From NCBI GenBank assembly GCA_903923905.1, contig CAIXZH010000085.1:1-60651 (forward strand): 60,651 bases of DNA, read 5' to 3'. The notes beneath the pieces were generated by a model. That model saw only the letters and a program-made list of their open reading frames with translations, was not told the DNA's origin and searched no databases. Source of the stretch: an uncultured Bacteroidia bacterium (lineage in GTDB: Bacteria > Bacteroidota > Bacteroidia > Bacteroidales > Prolixibacteraceae). Position numbers and translations under genes: made by a program. Below are positions 34,805-43,282 of the stretch, in pieces (within the stretch, counting starts at the first letter, position 1; every line of letters starts with the position of its first letter).

Positions 34805-36319
34805 ATGAAAAAAAAAATAGTATTGTACTTCGTGATCCTCATTCTGGGTATCTTCCTGGGATGGTTGTTTTTTCATGCTCCCCAAAGCGGCAATGAAAAG
34901 CATGATCACGTTGCGGAAGCTTTGAAATCCAAAATCTGGACCTGTGCGATGCATCCTCAAATCAGGATGGATAAGCCGGGGAAATGCCCGATTTGTGCAA
35001 TGGACTTAATTCCGCTTAATCTGAATAACGGCATTGGGCAGGATGCTGGAGCTTTACACATGTCAAAAGAAGCCGTCCAGCTTGCAAATGTAATGACATC
35101 AGTGGTCTCTGCCCGGAACCCGGTAAAAGAGGTGCGTCTCTACGGCAAGGTGCAGGCTGATGAGCGGTTATTGCAAAACCAGGTAACCCACCTTACGGGG
35201 AGAATTGAGAAATTATTGGTCAATTTTACCGGTGAACCGGTTCGTAAAGGACAAAAACTCGCACAAATCTACTCTCCTGAACTGGTGACCGCCCAACAGG
35301 AATTACTCGAAGCGGTGAGATCGAAACAATCTCAACCTGAAATCTATGAAGCAGCCCGCGAAAAACTTCACCAATGGAAGTTGACCGATGAGCAAATTTC
35401 TGACCTCGAACATTCGGGTCAGGTTCAAACAAATATAGACATCCTATCCAATACCGGCGGCGTTGTTACTGCCAGGCGGGTAAATGTTGGAGATTATGTT
35501 AGCCAGGGTTCGGTTTTATACGAAATTTCCGACCTTTCGCGTGTGTGGTTGCTCTTTGATGCGTATGAAAGTGATCTTCCCTTTCTGAAAACCGGTGATA
35601 AGATTGATTTTATGATCCAGTCATTGCCCGAATCGTCCTTTTCGGGAATTGTGAAGTTTATCGATCCGGTAATCGACCCTGTTAACCGGGTGGCAAAAGT
35701 CCGTGTCGAGATTGGTAATCCAGGTGCAAAACTGAAACCAGAGATGTTTGCAACCGGCCTTTTAAAAGCAAATCTTCAGGAGTACCGAAATAAACTCGTA
35801 ATTCCCCGGTCAGCTGTGCTATGGACCGGAAAACGCTCCATCGTTTATATCAGGGAGGCAAAAACAGACGAACCGGTCTTCAGCATTCGGGAGATTGAAC
35901 TTGGTCCCGTCATTGGGGATAGCTATGTTGTTACGGATGGGTTAAAGGCGGGAGAGGAGATCGTTGTTCAGGGGGCTTTCAGCGTAGATGCAGCCTCTCA
36001 GCTCGAAGGTAAACCCAGTATGATGAATCAGAAAGAAAAAGTGATGCCCGAAGTTTCTGAAAATAGTATATTTGGTGTTTCAGGGAATTGTGATTTGTGC
36101 AAGGAACGTATTGAAAAAGCGGCAAAATCGGTTGATGGAGTTCAAAATGCCATTTGGGATATAAAGACTAAAAAAATCTGTGTAACCTATGCGAAATCCC
36201 GGACCACCTCTGAAACGATTCAGAAAGCGATTGGCGGTGTTGGTCATGATACTGAAAAATTCAAAGCGGCAGATAAAGCTTACAATCAACTTCCTGGTTG
36301 TTGCTTATACCGGAAATAG
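34805..36319 (+). CDS. cusB: CusB-type RND periplasmic adaptor with HMBD and C-terminal HMA domain
   Basis: A 504-residue membrane-fusion protein linking pump and channel. It starts with one N-terminal membrane anchor, then a heavy-metal-binding domain (WTCAMHPQIRMDKPGKCPICAMDL), HlyD-like barrel-sandwich and hairpin (LTGRIEKLLVNFTGEPVRKGQKLAQIYSPEL), and beta-barrel (VKFIDPVIDPVNRVAKVRVEI). The last ~75 residues are an HMA domain with SGNCDLCKERIEKA and a GHDTEKFKAADKAY...LPGCCLYR tail, matching the separate HMA protein at 28246. This adds metal-capture modules at both ends. RBS is weak, start clear. Confidence 0.93.
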   Translation: MKKKIVLYFVILILGIFLGWLFFHAPQSGNEKHDHVAEALKSKIWTCAMHPQIRMDKPGKCPICAMDLIPLNLNNGIGQDAGALHMSKEAVQLANVMTSVVSARNPVKEVRLYGKVQADERLLQNQVTHLTGRIEKLLVNFTGEPVRKGQKLAQIYSPELVTAQQELLEAVRSKQSQPEIYEAAREKLHQWKLTDEQISDLEHSGQVQTNIDILSNTGGVVTARRVNVGDYVSQGSVLYEISDLSRVWLLFDAYESDLPFLKTGDKIDFMIQSLPESSFSGIVKFIDPVIDPVNRVAKVRVEIGNPGAKLKPEMFATGLLKANLQEYRNKLVIPRSAVLWTGKRSIVYIREAKTDEPVFSIREIELGPVIGDSYVVTDGLKAGEEIVVQGAFSVDAASQLEGKPSMMNQKEKVMPEVSENSIFGVSGNCDLCKERIEKAAKSVDGVQNAIWDIKTKKICVTYAKSRTTSETIQKAIGGVGHDTEKFKAADKAYNQLPGCCLYRK

Positions 36320-36335
36320 AATATAAAGGAATTGG

Positions 36336-36899
36336 ATGCATTATTTTATTAAAAATATGGTTTGCAACCGGTGTATCATGGTGGTACAACAGGTTTTTGA
36401 AGAGCTGGGTAATCCTCCGGTTCACCTGTCTCTGGGTGATGTGGAAACTGCATTTTCATTTCAGGAGAATGAGGTTGAGGAACTTCGGTCAAAACTTCAC
36501 CATTTCGGATTTGAGCTTATTGACGATATTCGAAGCCAGTTAATCGACAAAATCAAAACCATCATCATCGAAATGATCCGGTATAAGAAAGAGGAGCAAA
36601 CCCGGGTCAACCACTCACGATACATTGAATCGAAGCTGATCCGCGATTACACTTACCTGAGTAACCTTTTTTCAGAAGTGACGGGAGTTACCATTGAGAA
36701 GTACATCATCAACCAGAAAATTGAACTAGTCAAGGAACTTTTGGTCTATGATGAACTTACTCTCAGCCAAATCGCTGATGAGCTTGGATATAGCAGTGTA
36801 GCTTATCTTTCGGCGCAATTTAAAAAAGTAACCGGCCTTACTCCGGGACATTTTAAACTGGTCAGGGACAATAAGCGCAAACCATTGGACGAGGTGTGA
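36336..36899 (+). CDS. AraC-type regulator with an N-terminal HMA-like domain
   Basis: A 187-residue protein. The first ~65 residues have an HMA-like pattern: IKNMVCNRCIMVVQQVFEELG (metal-type C-x-x-C after Met), strands, then VEELRSKLHHFGFELIDD. The C-terminal ~100 residues are an AraC DNA-binding domain (YLSNLFSEVTGVTIEKYIINQKIELVKELL, LSQIADELGYSSVAYLSAQFKKVTGLTPGHF) with both HTH motifs. Fused this way it would sense copper or a similar ion directly. AAAGGA lies 8 bases before the ATG; the gene starts 16 bp after cusB. A candidate operator lies just downstream, at 36906-36936. Confidence 0.88.
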   Translation: MHYFIKNMVCNRCIMVVQQVFEELGNPPVHLSLGDVETAFSFQENEVEELRSKLHHFGFELIDDIRSQLIDKIKTIIIEMIRYKKEEQTRVNHSRYIESKLIRDYTYLSNLFSEVTGVTIEKYIINQKIELVKELLVYDELTLSQIADELGYSSVAYLSAQFKKVTGLTPGHFKLVRDNKRKPLDEV

Positions 36900-36905
36900 C
36901 CTGTA

Positions 36906-36936
36906 AATTGTATAATCTATTCCCGGAATTGTATAA
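36906..36936. promoter_or_regulatory. Candidate AraC operator: two AATTGTATAA direct repeats 21 bp apart
   Basis: AATTGTATAA at 36906-36915 and again at 36927-36936, exactly 21 bp start to start, two helical turns, as for AraC-family half-sites. The second copy ends 22 bp before the TAACTTTG element, covering the -33 position where TTTG is absent, as expected for an activated promoter. Confidence 0.55.
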
Positions 36937-36958
36937 CGAACTTCTGATCCAGGTATTT

Positions 36959-36966
36959 TAACTTTG
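36959..36966 (+). promoter_or_regulatory. Promoter -7 element of copA
   Basis: TAACTTTG at 36959-36966 is a full TAnnTTTG match 17 bases before the copA ATG. No TTTG lies at the -33 position. Confidence 0.55.
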
Positions 36967-36983
36967 CATCCAAATAAAAAGTT

Positions 36984-39209
36984 ATGTCCACTACTGTCAG
37001 GAAAAATTACCCGGTTTCGGGATTGAGCTGTGCCTCTTGTGCCGCAAATGTTGAAAAAACGCTGAACAATCAACCGGGGGTGAAAAGCGCTTCGGTCAAT
37101 TTTGCCTCCTCTACAGTTTGGGTCGAATATAATACCGAGGCTACCAGCCCGAATAGTCTTCGGAATGCCGTCCGGTCATCCGGTTATGATATTATTACCG
37201 ATCAACAGGAGGCAACCCAGCAAGCAGAGGTGATTCTACGGGAATCAGAGATCCTGAAAAGAAAAACCTGGAGTGCAGCTACCCTCACACTTCCAATTGT
37301 GGTTCTGGGGATGTTTTTTATGGATCTCCCATATGCTAACTGGGTCATGCTGATACTCGCAACACCTGTCGTATTCTGGTTTGGCAGAGCCTTTTATGTC
37401 AATGCGTTCAAACAACTGAAGCACAGATCAACCAATATGGATACCCTGGTTGCTCTAAGCACCGGCATAGGTTATCTTTTTAGCCTGATTAATACTGTTT
37501 TCCCCCATTTTTTAATTACCGCTTCGGGTCATGCTCCGGTATATTTCGAAGCTTCAGCAGTTATTATTGTGTTTATTCTGCTTGGGAAGTTGCTTGAAGA
37601 GAAGGCTAAATCGAATACTTCTTCCGCTATCAAAAAACTGATGGGTTTACAACCCGATTCAGTCACTTTCGTCAGCGAGGATGGCAGCGAATCGATTATG
37701 ACAGTTTCACTGGTGCAGATCGGTCATTTGTTAAGGGTTAAACCGGGTGAACGCATTCCGGTTGACGGTGAGATTACGGAAGGCGGATCATTCGTTGACG
37801 AAAGTTCCATTACGGGAGAACCTGTACCGGTTGAAAAGCTTCCGGGCAGCAAAGTCTATGCCGGGACTATCAATCAAAGGGGGAGTTTTGTTTTCAAGGC
37901 TCAGAAAGTTGGGAGCGAGACTCTTCTGGCACGAATTATCCGGATGGTCCAGGAAGCCCAGGGGAGCAAGCCACCCGTTCAAAAACTGGTCGACAAGGTG
38001 GCTTCGGTTTTTGTACCAGTAGTGATCGGCTTATCGATAATCACTTTTATAACCTGGATGGTTTTCGGAGGAGTTCAGCCTTTGCCACAAGCCCTCCTTG
38101 CTATGGTTTCAGTATTGATTATTGCCTGTCCATGCGCGCTTGGCCTTGCAACACCTACAGCGATAATGGTGGGAATCGGTAAAGGGGCGGAACATGGAAT
38201 TTTAATTAAAGATGCTGATGGATTGGAGTTGGCCCATAAGATAGATGTGCTCGTTTTAGATAAAACGGGCACAATCACCCAGGGAAAGCCTGCTGTAACC
38301 GATTGGATCTGGCATACAGACGACTTGTCGTTGTTAAGGCAGGTTGTCCTGAGTCTTGAATCTCAATCGGAACACCCATTGGCAGAGGCAATTGCGGTTG
38401 ATTTGAGAAACGAAAAAGCAGATACGGTTCCGGTTGCCGATTTTAAAAGCATTACAGGAAGAGGTGTAGCCGGATCTTGCCAGGGTATTAAATATTTCAT
38501 TGGCAATGAGCTGCTGATGAGTGAATCGGGAATAAGTATCCCGGAGGAAGACAAAAAAATCGCGGTAGGACTGGAAAAGCAGTCAAAAACAGTCCTTTTT
38601 GTTGGGAAAAACGACCAGGTTCTGTCGGTTATTGCTATTGCAGACCCCATCAAGCCGTCGTCCATCAAGGCAATTCAACGGTTAAAAAGGAGTGGTATTG
38701 AAATTCACATGTTAACCGGAGACAATGAGCATACTGCAGGTTCAATTGCAGGGCAAACCGGAATCATCCATTATAAAGCCGGTTTACTGCCGGAGGATAA
38801 GGCCAACTACATCAGAGATCTTCAGCAACAAGGGAAGGTGATAGCGATGGTGGGTGACGGTATCAATGATTCATTGGCCATGGCGCAGGCCGATGTGAGC
38901 ATTGCGATGGGAAATGGATCGGATATTGCCATGGATGTTGCCAGGATGACCATTGTATCCTCCAATCTTGATACAATCTCTGCTGCTATTGAGCTCTCAA
39001 AACAAACGATCAGGACGATTAAACAGAACCTGTTCTGGGCATTTATCTACAATCTGATCGGGATTCCGATCGCGGCAGGGGTTCTCTATCCGTTCACCGG
39101 TTTTATGCTCAATCCTATGATTGCAGGAGGTGCTATGGCGCTAAGCTCAGTTTCCGTGGTGAGCAACTCACTTCGGCTCAAATTAAAAAAAATGAGTGTT
39201 AATCATTAA
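36984..39209 (+). CDS. copA: Copper-translocating P1B-type ATPase
   Basis: Cytoplasm-to-periplasm copper exporter, 741 residues. One N-terminal HMA domain (GLSC16ASC19AANVEKT), the P1B helices, the actuator motif TGEPVPVEK, transmembrane metal site C382-P-C384, phosphorylated D426 in DKTGTIT, the SEHPLAEA motif of the nucleotide-binding domain, and GDGINDSLAMAQADVSIAMG. The CPC and the C-terminal membrane motifs fit Cu(I)/Ag(I). The gene has its own promoter after the AraC-type regulator and is followed by an HMA chaperone. Confidence 0.96.
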   Translation: MSTTVRKNYPVSGLSCASCAANVEKTLNNQPGVKSASVNFASSTVWVEYNTEATSPNSLRNAVRSSGYDIITDQQEATQQAEVILRESEILKRKTWSAATLTLPIVVLGMFFMDLPYANWVMLILATPVVFWFGRAFYVNAFKQLKHRSTNMDTLVALSTGIGYLFSLINTVFPHFLITASGHAPVYFEASAVIIVFILLGKLLEEKAKSNTSSAIKKLMGLQPDSVTFVSEDGSESIMTVSLVQIGHLLRVKPGERIPVDGEITEGGSFVDESSITGEPVPVEKLPGSKVYAGTINQRGSFVFKAQKVGSETLLARIIRMVQEAQGSKPPVQKLVDKVASVFVPVVIGLSIITFITWMVFGGVQPLPQALLAMVSVLIIACPCALGLATPTAIMVGIGKGAEHGILIKDADGLELAHKIDVLVLDKTGTITQGKPAVTDWIWHTDDLSLLRQVVLSLESQSEHPLAEAIAVDLRNEKADTVPVADFKSITGRGVAGSCQGIKYFIGNELLMSESGISIPEEDKKIAVGLEKQSKTVLFVGKNDQVLSVIAIADPIKPSSIKAIQRLKRSGIEIHMLTGDNEHTAGSIAGQTGIIHYKAGLLPEDKANYIRDLQQQGKVIAMVGDGINDSLAMAQADVSIAMGNGSDIAMDVARMTIVSSNLDTISAAIELSKQTIRTIKQNLFWAFIYNLIGIPIAAGVLYPFTGFMLNPMIAGGAMALSSVSVVSNSLRLKLKKMSVNH

Positions 39210-39220
39210 AATAATTAAAC

Positions 39221-39433
39221 ATGAAAACGTTAAAATTTAAGACCAATGTAAATTGCGGGGGATGTATTGCCACCGTTACACCCTATTTGAATAAGCTTTC
39301 CGGCATAGACAAGTGGAGCGTGGACACCACAAACCCGAATAAGATACTGACGGTGGAAACCTCTGATCTTGATCCTGTTGCGATTATTTGTGCATTAAAG
39401 GAGGCCGGGTATAAAGCGGAAATTATTATTTAA
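39221..39433 (+). CDS. CopZ-like HMA metallochaperone
   Basis: A 70-residue cytoplasmic single HMA domain with N-C-G-G-C and a terminal AGYKAEII strand. The ligand motif CGGC differs from the CxxC of the other HMA domains here. It starts 11 bp after copA and is co-transcribed, so it likely delivers copper to CopA. The transcript is closed by a hairpin at 39480. Confidence 0.88.
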   Translation: MKTLKFKTNVNCGGCIATVTPYLNKLSGIDKWSVDTTNPNKILTVETSDLDPVAIICALKEAGYKAEIII

Positions 39434-39479
39434 CTATCGGTTCTCTTCATGAATTAGTGATGGCTTCACTTAAAGAGAT

Positions 39480-39521
39480 AGTGATAGTTTCACTCAAAGT
39501 AAAGCTATCACTTATTTTTTT
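39480..39521 (+). terminator. Terminator of the copA-chaperone operon
   Basis: AGTGATAG at 39480-39487 pairs with CTATCACT at 39505-39512, followed by a T-run to 39521. Confidence 0.7.
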
Positions 39522-39524
39522 AAA

Positions 39525-39562
39525 AGAATACCCTGAAAGTTTCTGAACCTTCAGGGTATTCT
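39525..39562. terminator. Hairpin between the copA operon and the POT transporter gene
   Basis: AGAATACCCTGAA at 39525-39537 is the exact reverse complement of 39550-39562; on the minus strand it runs into TTTTA, so it can terminate the leftward transporter transcript ending at 39588. Confidence 0.75.
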
Positions 39563-39587
39563 GCAAGTATTGTATTATCCTGCAAAT

Positions 39588-41255
39588 TTAGGCATTCCCG
39601 GTTGCTGTTTCAAGGCGTTTTAATATGCTGAAAATAAAGGTGGCAGATAACAGGCACATCACAACCAGTATTGAGAAGAACTGCCAAAGTTCAATTTTGT
39701 CCCAAAGCACGCCGATCAAGCCAGCTGCCAGGTTCCCGAACGCAGTTGCTCCAAGCCAGGCTCCCTGAGCCAATCCCTTGTATTTTGGTGGTGCCACTTT
39801 GGATACAAACGAAATTCCGATAGGGCTGAGAAAAAGTTCGGCCACAGTTAGTACCAGGTAGCAGTTTATGAGCCAAAAGGGTGAAACGAGATTCTCAGAT
39901 CCGCCGCCATTGAGGTGTCCTGGTGAGGTAAGTCCCATGGAGGCCGCAATCAGCAGACCAAAACCAATCGCGGTAAAGAGCATTCCAAAACCAATCTTCT
40001 TTGGTGCTGAAGGTTCTTTCCCATTACTCCGTAACCAACTGAAAAATCCTATAATTACAGGGGTTAGGAAAACAATAAAAATCGGGTTGAATTGCTGAAA
40101 TTTCTGCGGTGTGATGGTGTAATCACCGGTAAAAGAACTGATCATATACCAGGCAAGCGCTACACTGGCCATAAAAACCCCTCCACCGATTAATTTCAGA
40201 TTGCGTCCTTTTCCAATGAAAACCAATATTGAGCCGATTATGGCAAAAAGCACGGGTAACAGTTGACTTAAGTCGAAAAGTACATAGGTGCTTGGTTTTA
40301 CATGTCCAAGTTGGGTGTAGTCACGGGCAAAGATGGTCATGGTAAAGCCATTCTGATGGAAGGCCATCCAGAAGAAAATAACCACAAAGAAAACCAGTCC
40401 AAGAGCAATCAGCCGTTCGCGGGTTTGCTGAGGAGTAAGGACGATCATCTTGCTTTTCAGATCGTCTGATTTCGATTTCTGCTTTTCAGTAACGTCAGCC
40501 AGTTTGTAATATTTTTTAAATCCGATAAAAATCAGGAATGAAACAATCATACTTACAGCGGCAACTGCGAAACCGGCATTGTACGAGCTGGCGAGTGTTT
40601 CGATATAAGTTTTTGAAAATGTAGTCAAATCGGTAAAATGAGTCCCCATTTGTGCATGTGCCAGCTGGGTTAATTTGGTTATGTCCTCCAGTTTGCCATT
40701 CAGAAACTGATGCGCCATATGCGGAATAGAAGAATCGTAAGTGAGCCCTTTGCCTTTCAGAACCCAGTTTCCAACGGCTCCGGCAGCCGATGGTGCAAAG
40801 AACGCCCCGATATTAATACCCATATAGAATATATTGAAGGCATTGTCACGGTTTGAGCTGTATTTTGGGTCATCATACATGTTCCCGACTAGTGCCTGCA
40901 AATTTCCTTTGAAAAAACCCGTTCCAAGTGAGATGATCGCAAGGGCTGAATAAACTACTGCAATTCCCAGACCGGGCATTGCCAGAAGGGTATATCCCAA
41001 AAACATAATAACCAGACCCAGGGTTATTGTTCTTCCGTACCCCAGCACATTGTCTGCCACATATCCACCCAGAATGGGTAAGAAATAGATTCCAAACAGG
41101 AAACTGCCATATATTCCACCAGCTTCAGCAGTGGAAAAACCAAATTTAGCCTGAAGATAAAGCACAAAAATGGCCAGCATAGTGTAATATCCGAACCGCT
41201 CACCCATGTTGGCAAAAAAAGCTACCAATAGCCCTTTGGGATGTCCTTTAAGCAT
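39588..41255 (-). CDS. POT-family proton-dependent oligopeptide transporter
   Basis: Inner-membrane di-/tripeptide-proton symporter of 555 residues. The family motif is complete at the N-terminus (ERFGYYTMLAIFVLYL, then GGYVADNVLGYGRTITLG) with FYMGINIGAFFAP and a later transmembrane set; ~12-14 hydrophobic spans. An extra charged loop with KQKSKSDDLKSK lies mid-protein. Stand-alone leftward gene. POT members in Bacteroidota take up peptides; the specificity is not visible. Confidence 0.93.
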   Translation of the reverse strand: MLKGHPKGLLVAFFANMGERFGYYTMLAIFVLYLQAKFGFSTAEAGGIYGSFLFGIYFLPILGGYVADNVLGYGRTITLGLVIMFLGYTLLAMPGLGIAVVYSALAIISLGTGFFKGNLQALVGNMYDDPKYSSNRDNAFNIFYMGINIGAFFAPSAAGAVGNWVLKGKGLTYDSSIPHMAHQFLNGKLEDITKLTQLAHAQMGTHFTDLTTFSKTYIETLASSYNAGFAVAAVSMIVSFLIFIGFKKYYKLADVTEKQKSKSDDLKSKMIVLTPQQTRERLIALGLVFFVVIFFWMAFHQNGFTMTIFARDYTQLGHVKPSTYVLFDLSQLLPVLFAIIGSILVFIGKGRNLKLIGGGVFMASVALAWYMISSFTGDYTITPQKFQQFNPIFIVFLTPVIIGFFSWLRSNGKEPSAPKKIGFGMLFTAIGFGLLIAASMGLTSPGHLNGGGSENLVSPFWLINCYLVLTVAELFLSPIGISFVSKVAPPKYKGLAQGAWLGATAFGNLAAGLIGVLWDKIELWQFFSILVVMCLLSATFIFSILKRLETATGNA

Positions 41256-41295
41256 AAGATTATAGTTTTAAGGGGTTAAAATTCTCTAATTGCGG

Positions 41296-41303
41296 CAAAT
41301 ATA
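41296..41303 (-). promoter_or_regulatory. Promoter -7 element of the POT gene
   Basis: Minus-strand TATATTTG at 41303-41296, a full TAnnTTTG match 40 bases before the ATG. Confidence 0.45.
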
Positions 41304-41419
41304 GCGAACTTTTTTGGAGCCCTGATCATGTCAAAATTTATGCTTGAGGACTAAAAATGAAATTGGGATAAAAAAAGGTTGTTCATCCATTTGTCAGGGA
41401 TTTGGCTTCCGCCTTTTGT

Positions 41420-41568
41420 CCGCTGGCTGCCGGCCGGAACCTCCGGATAAATTTGCCAAATATCCTTAAAAGAATCTATAAAAGTATAGTTTTAAGCAGT
41501 GCATAATATCTGCCAGCCGCTAGTCGCCAGTTGCCAGCCACTAGTTGGCCGCAAGCCACCAGCTGCCC
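41420..41568. repeat. Inverted-arm low-complexity element in the POT-nnr gap
   Basis: The left arm (CCGCTGGCTGCCGGCCGG, 41420-41437) is roughly complementary to a GCCAG-rich array (41512-41568: GCCAGCCGC, CGCCAGTTGCCAGCC). The 437-bp gap holds these, the POT promoter and the promoter at 41641-41671; no gene. Confidence 0.5.
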
Positions 41569-41640
41569 CAATATCTCATGACCACCAAAATAGATGAAAC
41601 CCAGGTTATACCCACATCCTGAGAAATATGCTGCTTCTGG

Positions 41641-41671
41641 TTTGACATAAGCCCATTTCTTTGTAACTTTG
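41641..41671 (+). promoter_or_regulatory. Promoter of the NAD(P)HX repair gene
   Basis: TTTG at 41641-41644, 19 bases, TAACTTTG at 41664-41671: a perfect Bacteroidota promoter, 21 bases before the ATG at 41693. It also rules out the in-frame TTG at 41669 as start, since that lies inside the -7 element. Confidence 0.75.
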
Positions 41672-41692
41672 AGTGATTCAACACAAAACGGC

Positions 41693-43246
41693 ATGAAAAT
41701 TTTTAGTACGGCACAAGTTTCTGAACTGGATAGGTATACCATTGTAAATGAGCCTATCGCATCCATCGATTTAATGGAGCGGGCGTCGGAAAAGCTGGCT
41801 GACTGGATCGGTGATCACTTTGATTTCAGTCAGCGAATGGCCTTTTTTGCCGGTCCGGGGAACAATGGGGGAGATGCCCTCGCAGTTGCCCGCATGCTCG
41901 CCTTAAAAAACTATCGGGTCGATGTATTTATTCCCGATGCTGAAAGCCGATACTCCGATTGTTTTCTGATAAATCTTGAGCGGTTAAAAGATCATTTGAA
42001 TGTTTCAACTATCAATTGGTGGAACGATGATGATCCGCTTCCGGAACTTATCAGTTATTCGCTATTGGTGGATGGTCTTTTTGGGACAGGGTTAACCCGT
42101 CCGCTTTCGGGTTTTCCGGCACAGCTAGTCAAATACCTGAATCAATCAGGTATTCCGATTCTCTCGATCGATATTCCCTCGGGTTTGATGGGGGAAGATA
42201 ATTGCAGTAATGATCCGGAGGCAATCATCCGGGCAACATATACCCTGACCTTTGAATTTCCTAAATTAAGCTTCTTATTTAAAGAAAATGAGCAATTTAC
42301 AGGAAGATGGGAAGTTCTTCCAATCGGATTACATCCGGATGGAAAAAATCAAACGATAACACCCTGGTACTTTTCTGACCGCCAGACAATGGCTGAAATT
42401 CTGAAGCCAAGAGGAAAGTTTTCCCATAAAGGAACATATGGGCATGCACTATTGGTGGCAGGAAGCTATGGGAAAATAGGTGCTGCCATCCTCGTAGCCA
42501 AAGGTTGCCTCAGATCCGGTGTCGGACTGTTGACAGTTCATCTTCCGAAAACAGGGAACCAGATTATGCAGACGGCTATACCTGAAGCCATGGTCTCACT
42601 CGATGAGATGGAAAATATGATTTCTCGGGTAAAACTATCTGTGGCCTATCAGGCTGTAGGTATCGGACCAGGTATAGGGAAGGCTCCTGAAACAGTAAAT
42701 GCCTTCAGAATGCTTTTGACAAACTATCAGGCCCCCATGGTCATAGATGCAGACGGGCTCAATATTCTCTCGGAAAATCCGGAAATGATTCAACTCATCC
42801 CCGCCAATTCGATTCTTACTCCGCATCCGTTAGAGTTTGAACGATTAGCGGGGAAAGCTGATTCCGATTCTGAAAGGATATCACTTGCCCGTAGATTTGC
42901 CCAAACGTATAATATTATATTGATCCTTAAAGGTGCATATACAGCCATGGCATTGCCAGATGGCAGCTGCTGGTTCAATAGTACTGGTAATCCGGGCATG
43001 GGTACTGCTGGCAGCGGAGATGTATTGACCGGAATTTTGACCGGACTAATCGCCCAGGGTTATCAGCCCAATGAAGCTGCTTTGCTTGGAGTTTACCTGC
43101 ACGGACTTTCGGGCGATATAGCTCTTGCCGGTTCGTCTGAAGAGGCCTTGCTGGCAGGTGATATTGCTGATCATTTGGGCATGGCTTTTTCCATACTGAA
43201 AAGTGATCTGAATTTTGGGAAAGCCAAAAAAAAGAGTCACTTTTGA
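41693..43246 (+). CDS. nnr: Bifunctional NAD(P)H-hydrate epimerase / ADP-dependent dehydratase
   Basis: Repairs damaged NADHX and NADPHX. The 517-residue protein fuses the YjeF N-terminal epimerase domain (FAGPGNNGGDALAVARML, VDGLFGTGLTRPL, SIDIPSG) with the carbohydrate-kinase-like dehydratase domain (KGTYGHALLVAGSYGKIGAAILVA, ADGLNIL, LTPHPLEFERL, GNPGMGTAGSGDVLTGILTGL). I start at ATG 41693 (MKIFSTAQ) because the upstream TTG lies in the promoter. Likely monocistronic or followed by the DUF4831 gene 36 bp later. Confidence 0.96.
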   Translation: MKIFSTAQVSELDRYTIVNEPIASIDLMERASEKLADWIGDHFDFSQRMAFFAGPGNNGGDALAVARMLALKNYRVDVFIPDAESRYSDCFLINLERLKDHLNVSTINWWNDDDPLPELISYSLLVDGLFGTGLTRPLSGFPAQLVKYLNQSGIPILSIDIPSGLMGEDNCSNDPEAIIRATYTLTFEFPKLSFLFKENEQFTGRWEVLPIGLHPDGKNQTITPWYFSDRQTMAEILKPRGKFSHKGTYGHALLVAGSYGKIGAAILVAKGCLRSGVGLLTVHLPKTGNQIMQTAIPEAMVSLDEMENMISRVKLSVAYQAVGIGPGIGKAPETVNAFRMLLTNYQAPMVIDADGLNILSENPEMIQLIPANSILTPHPLEFERLAGKADSDSERISLARRFAQTYNIILILKGAYTAMALPDGSCWFNSTGNPGMGTAGSGDVLTGILTGLIAQGYQPNEAALLGVYLHGLSGDIALAGSSEEALLAGDIADHLGMAFSILKSDLNFGKAKKKSHF

Positions 43247-43282
43247 ATGGTCAGATTTTTTTGATGGTTTAACTAAAAATTA

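Noticed and set aside
41669-41692. TTG start for the NAD(P)HX repair enzyme
   Set aside because: The TTG lies inside the -7 promoter element; ATG 41693 fits the family start.
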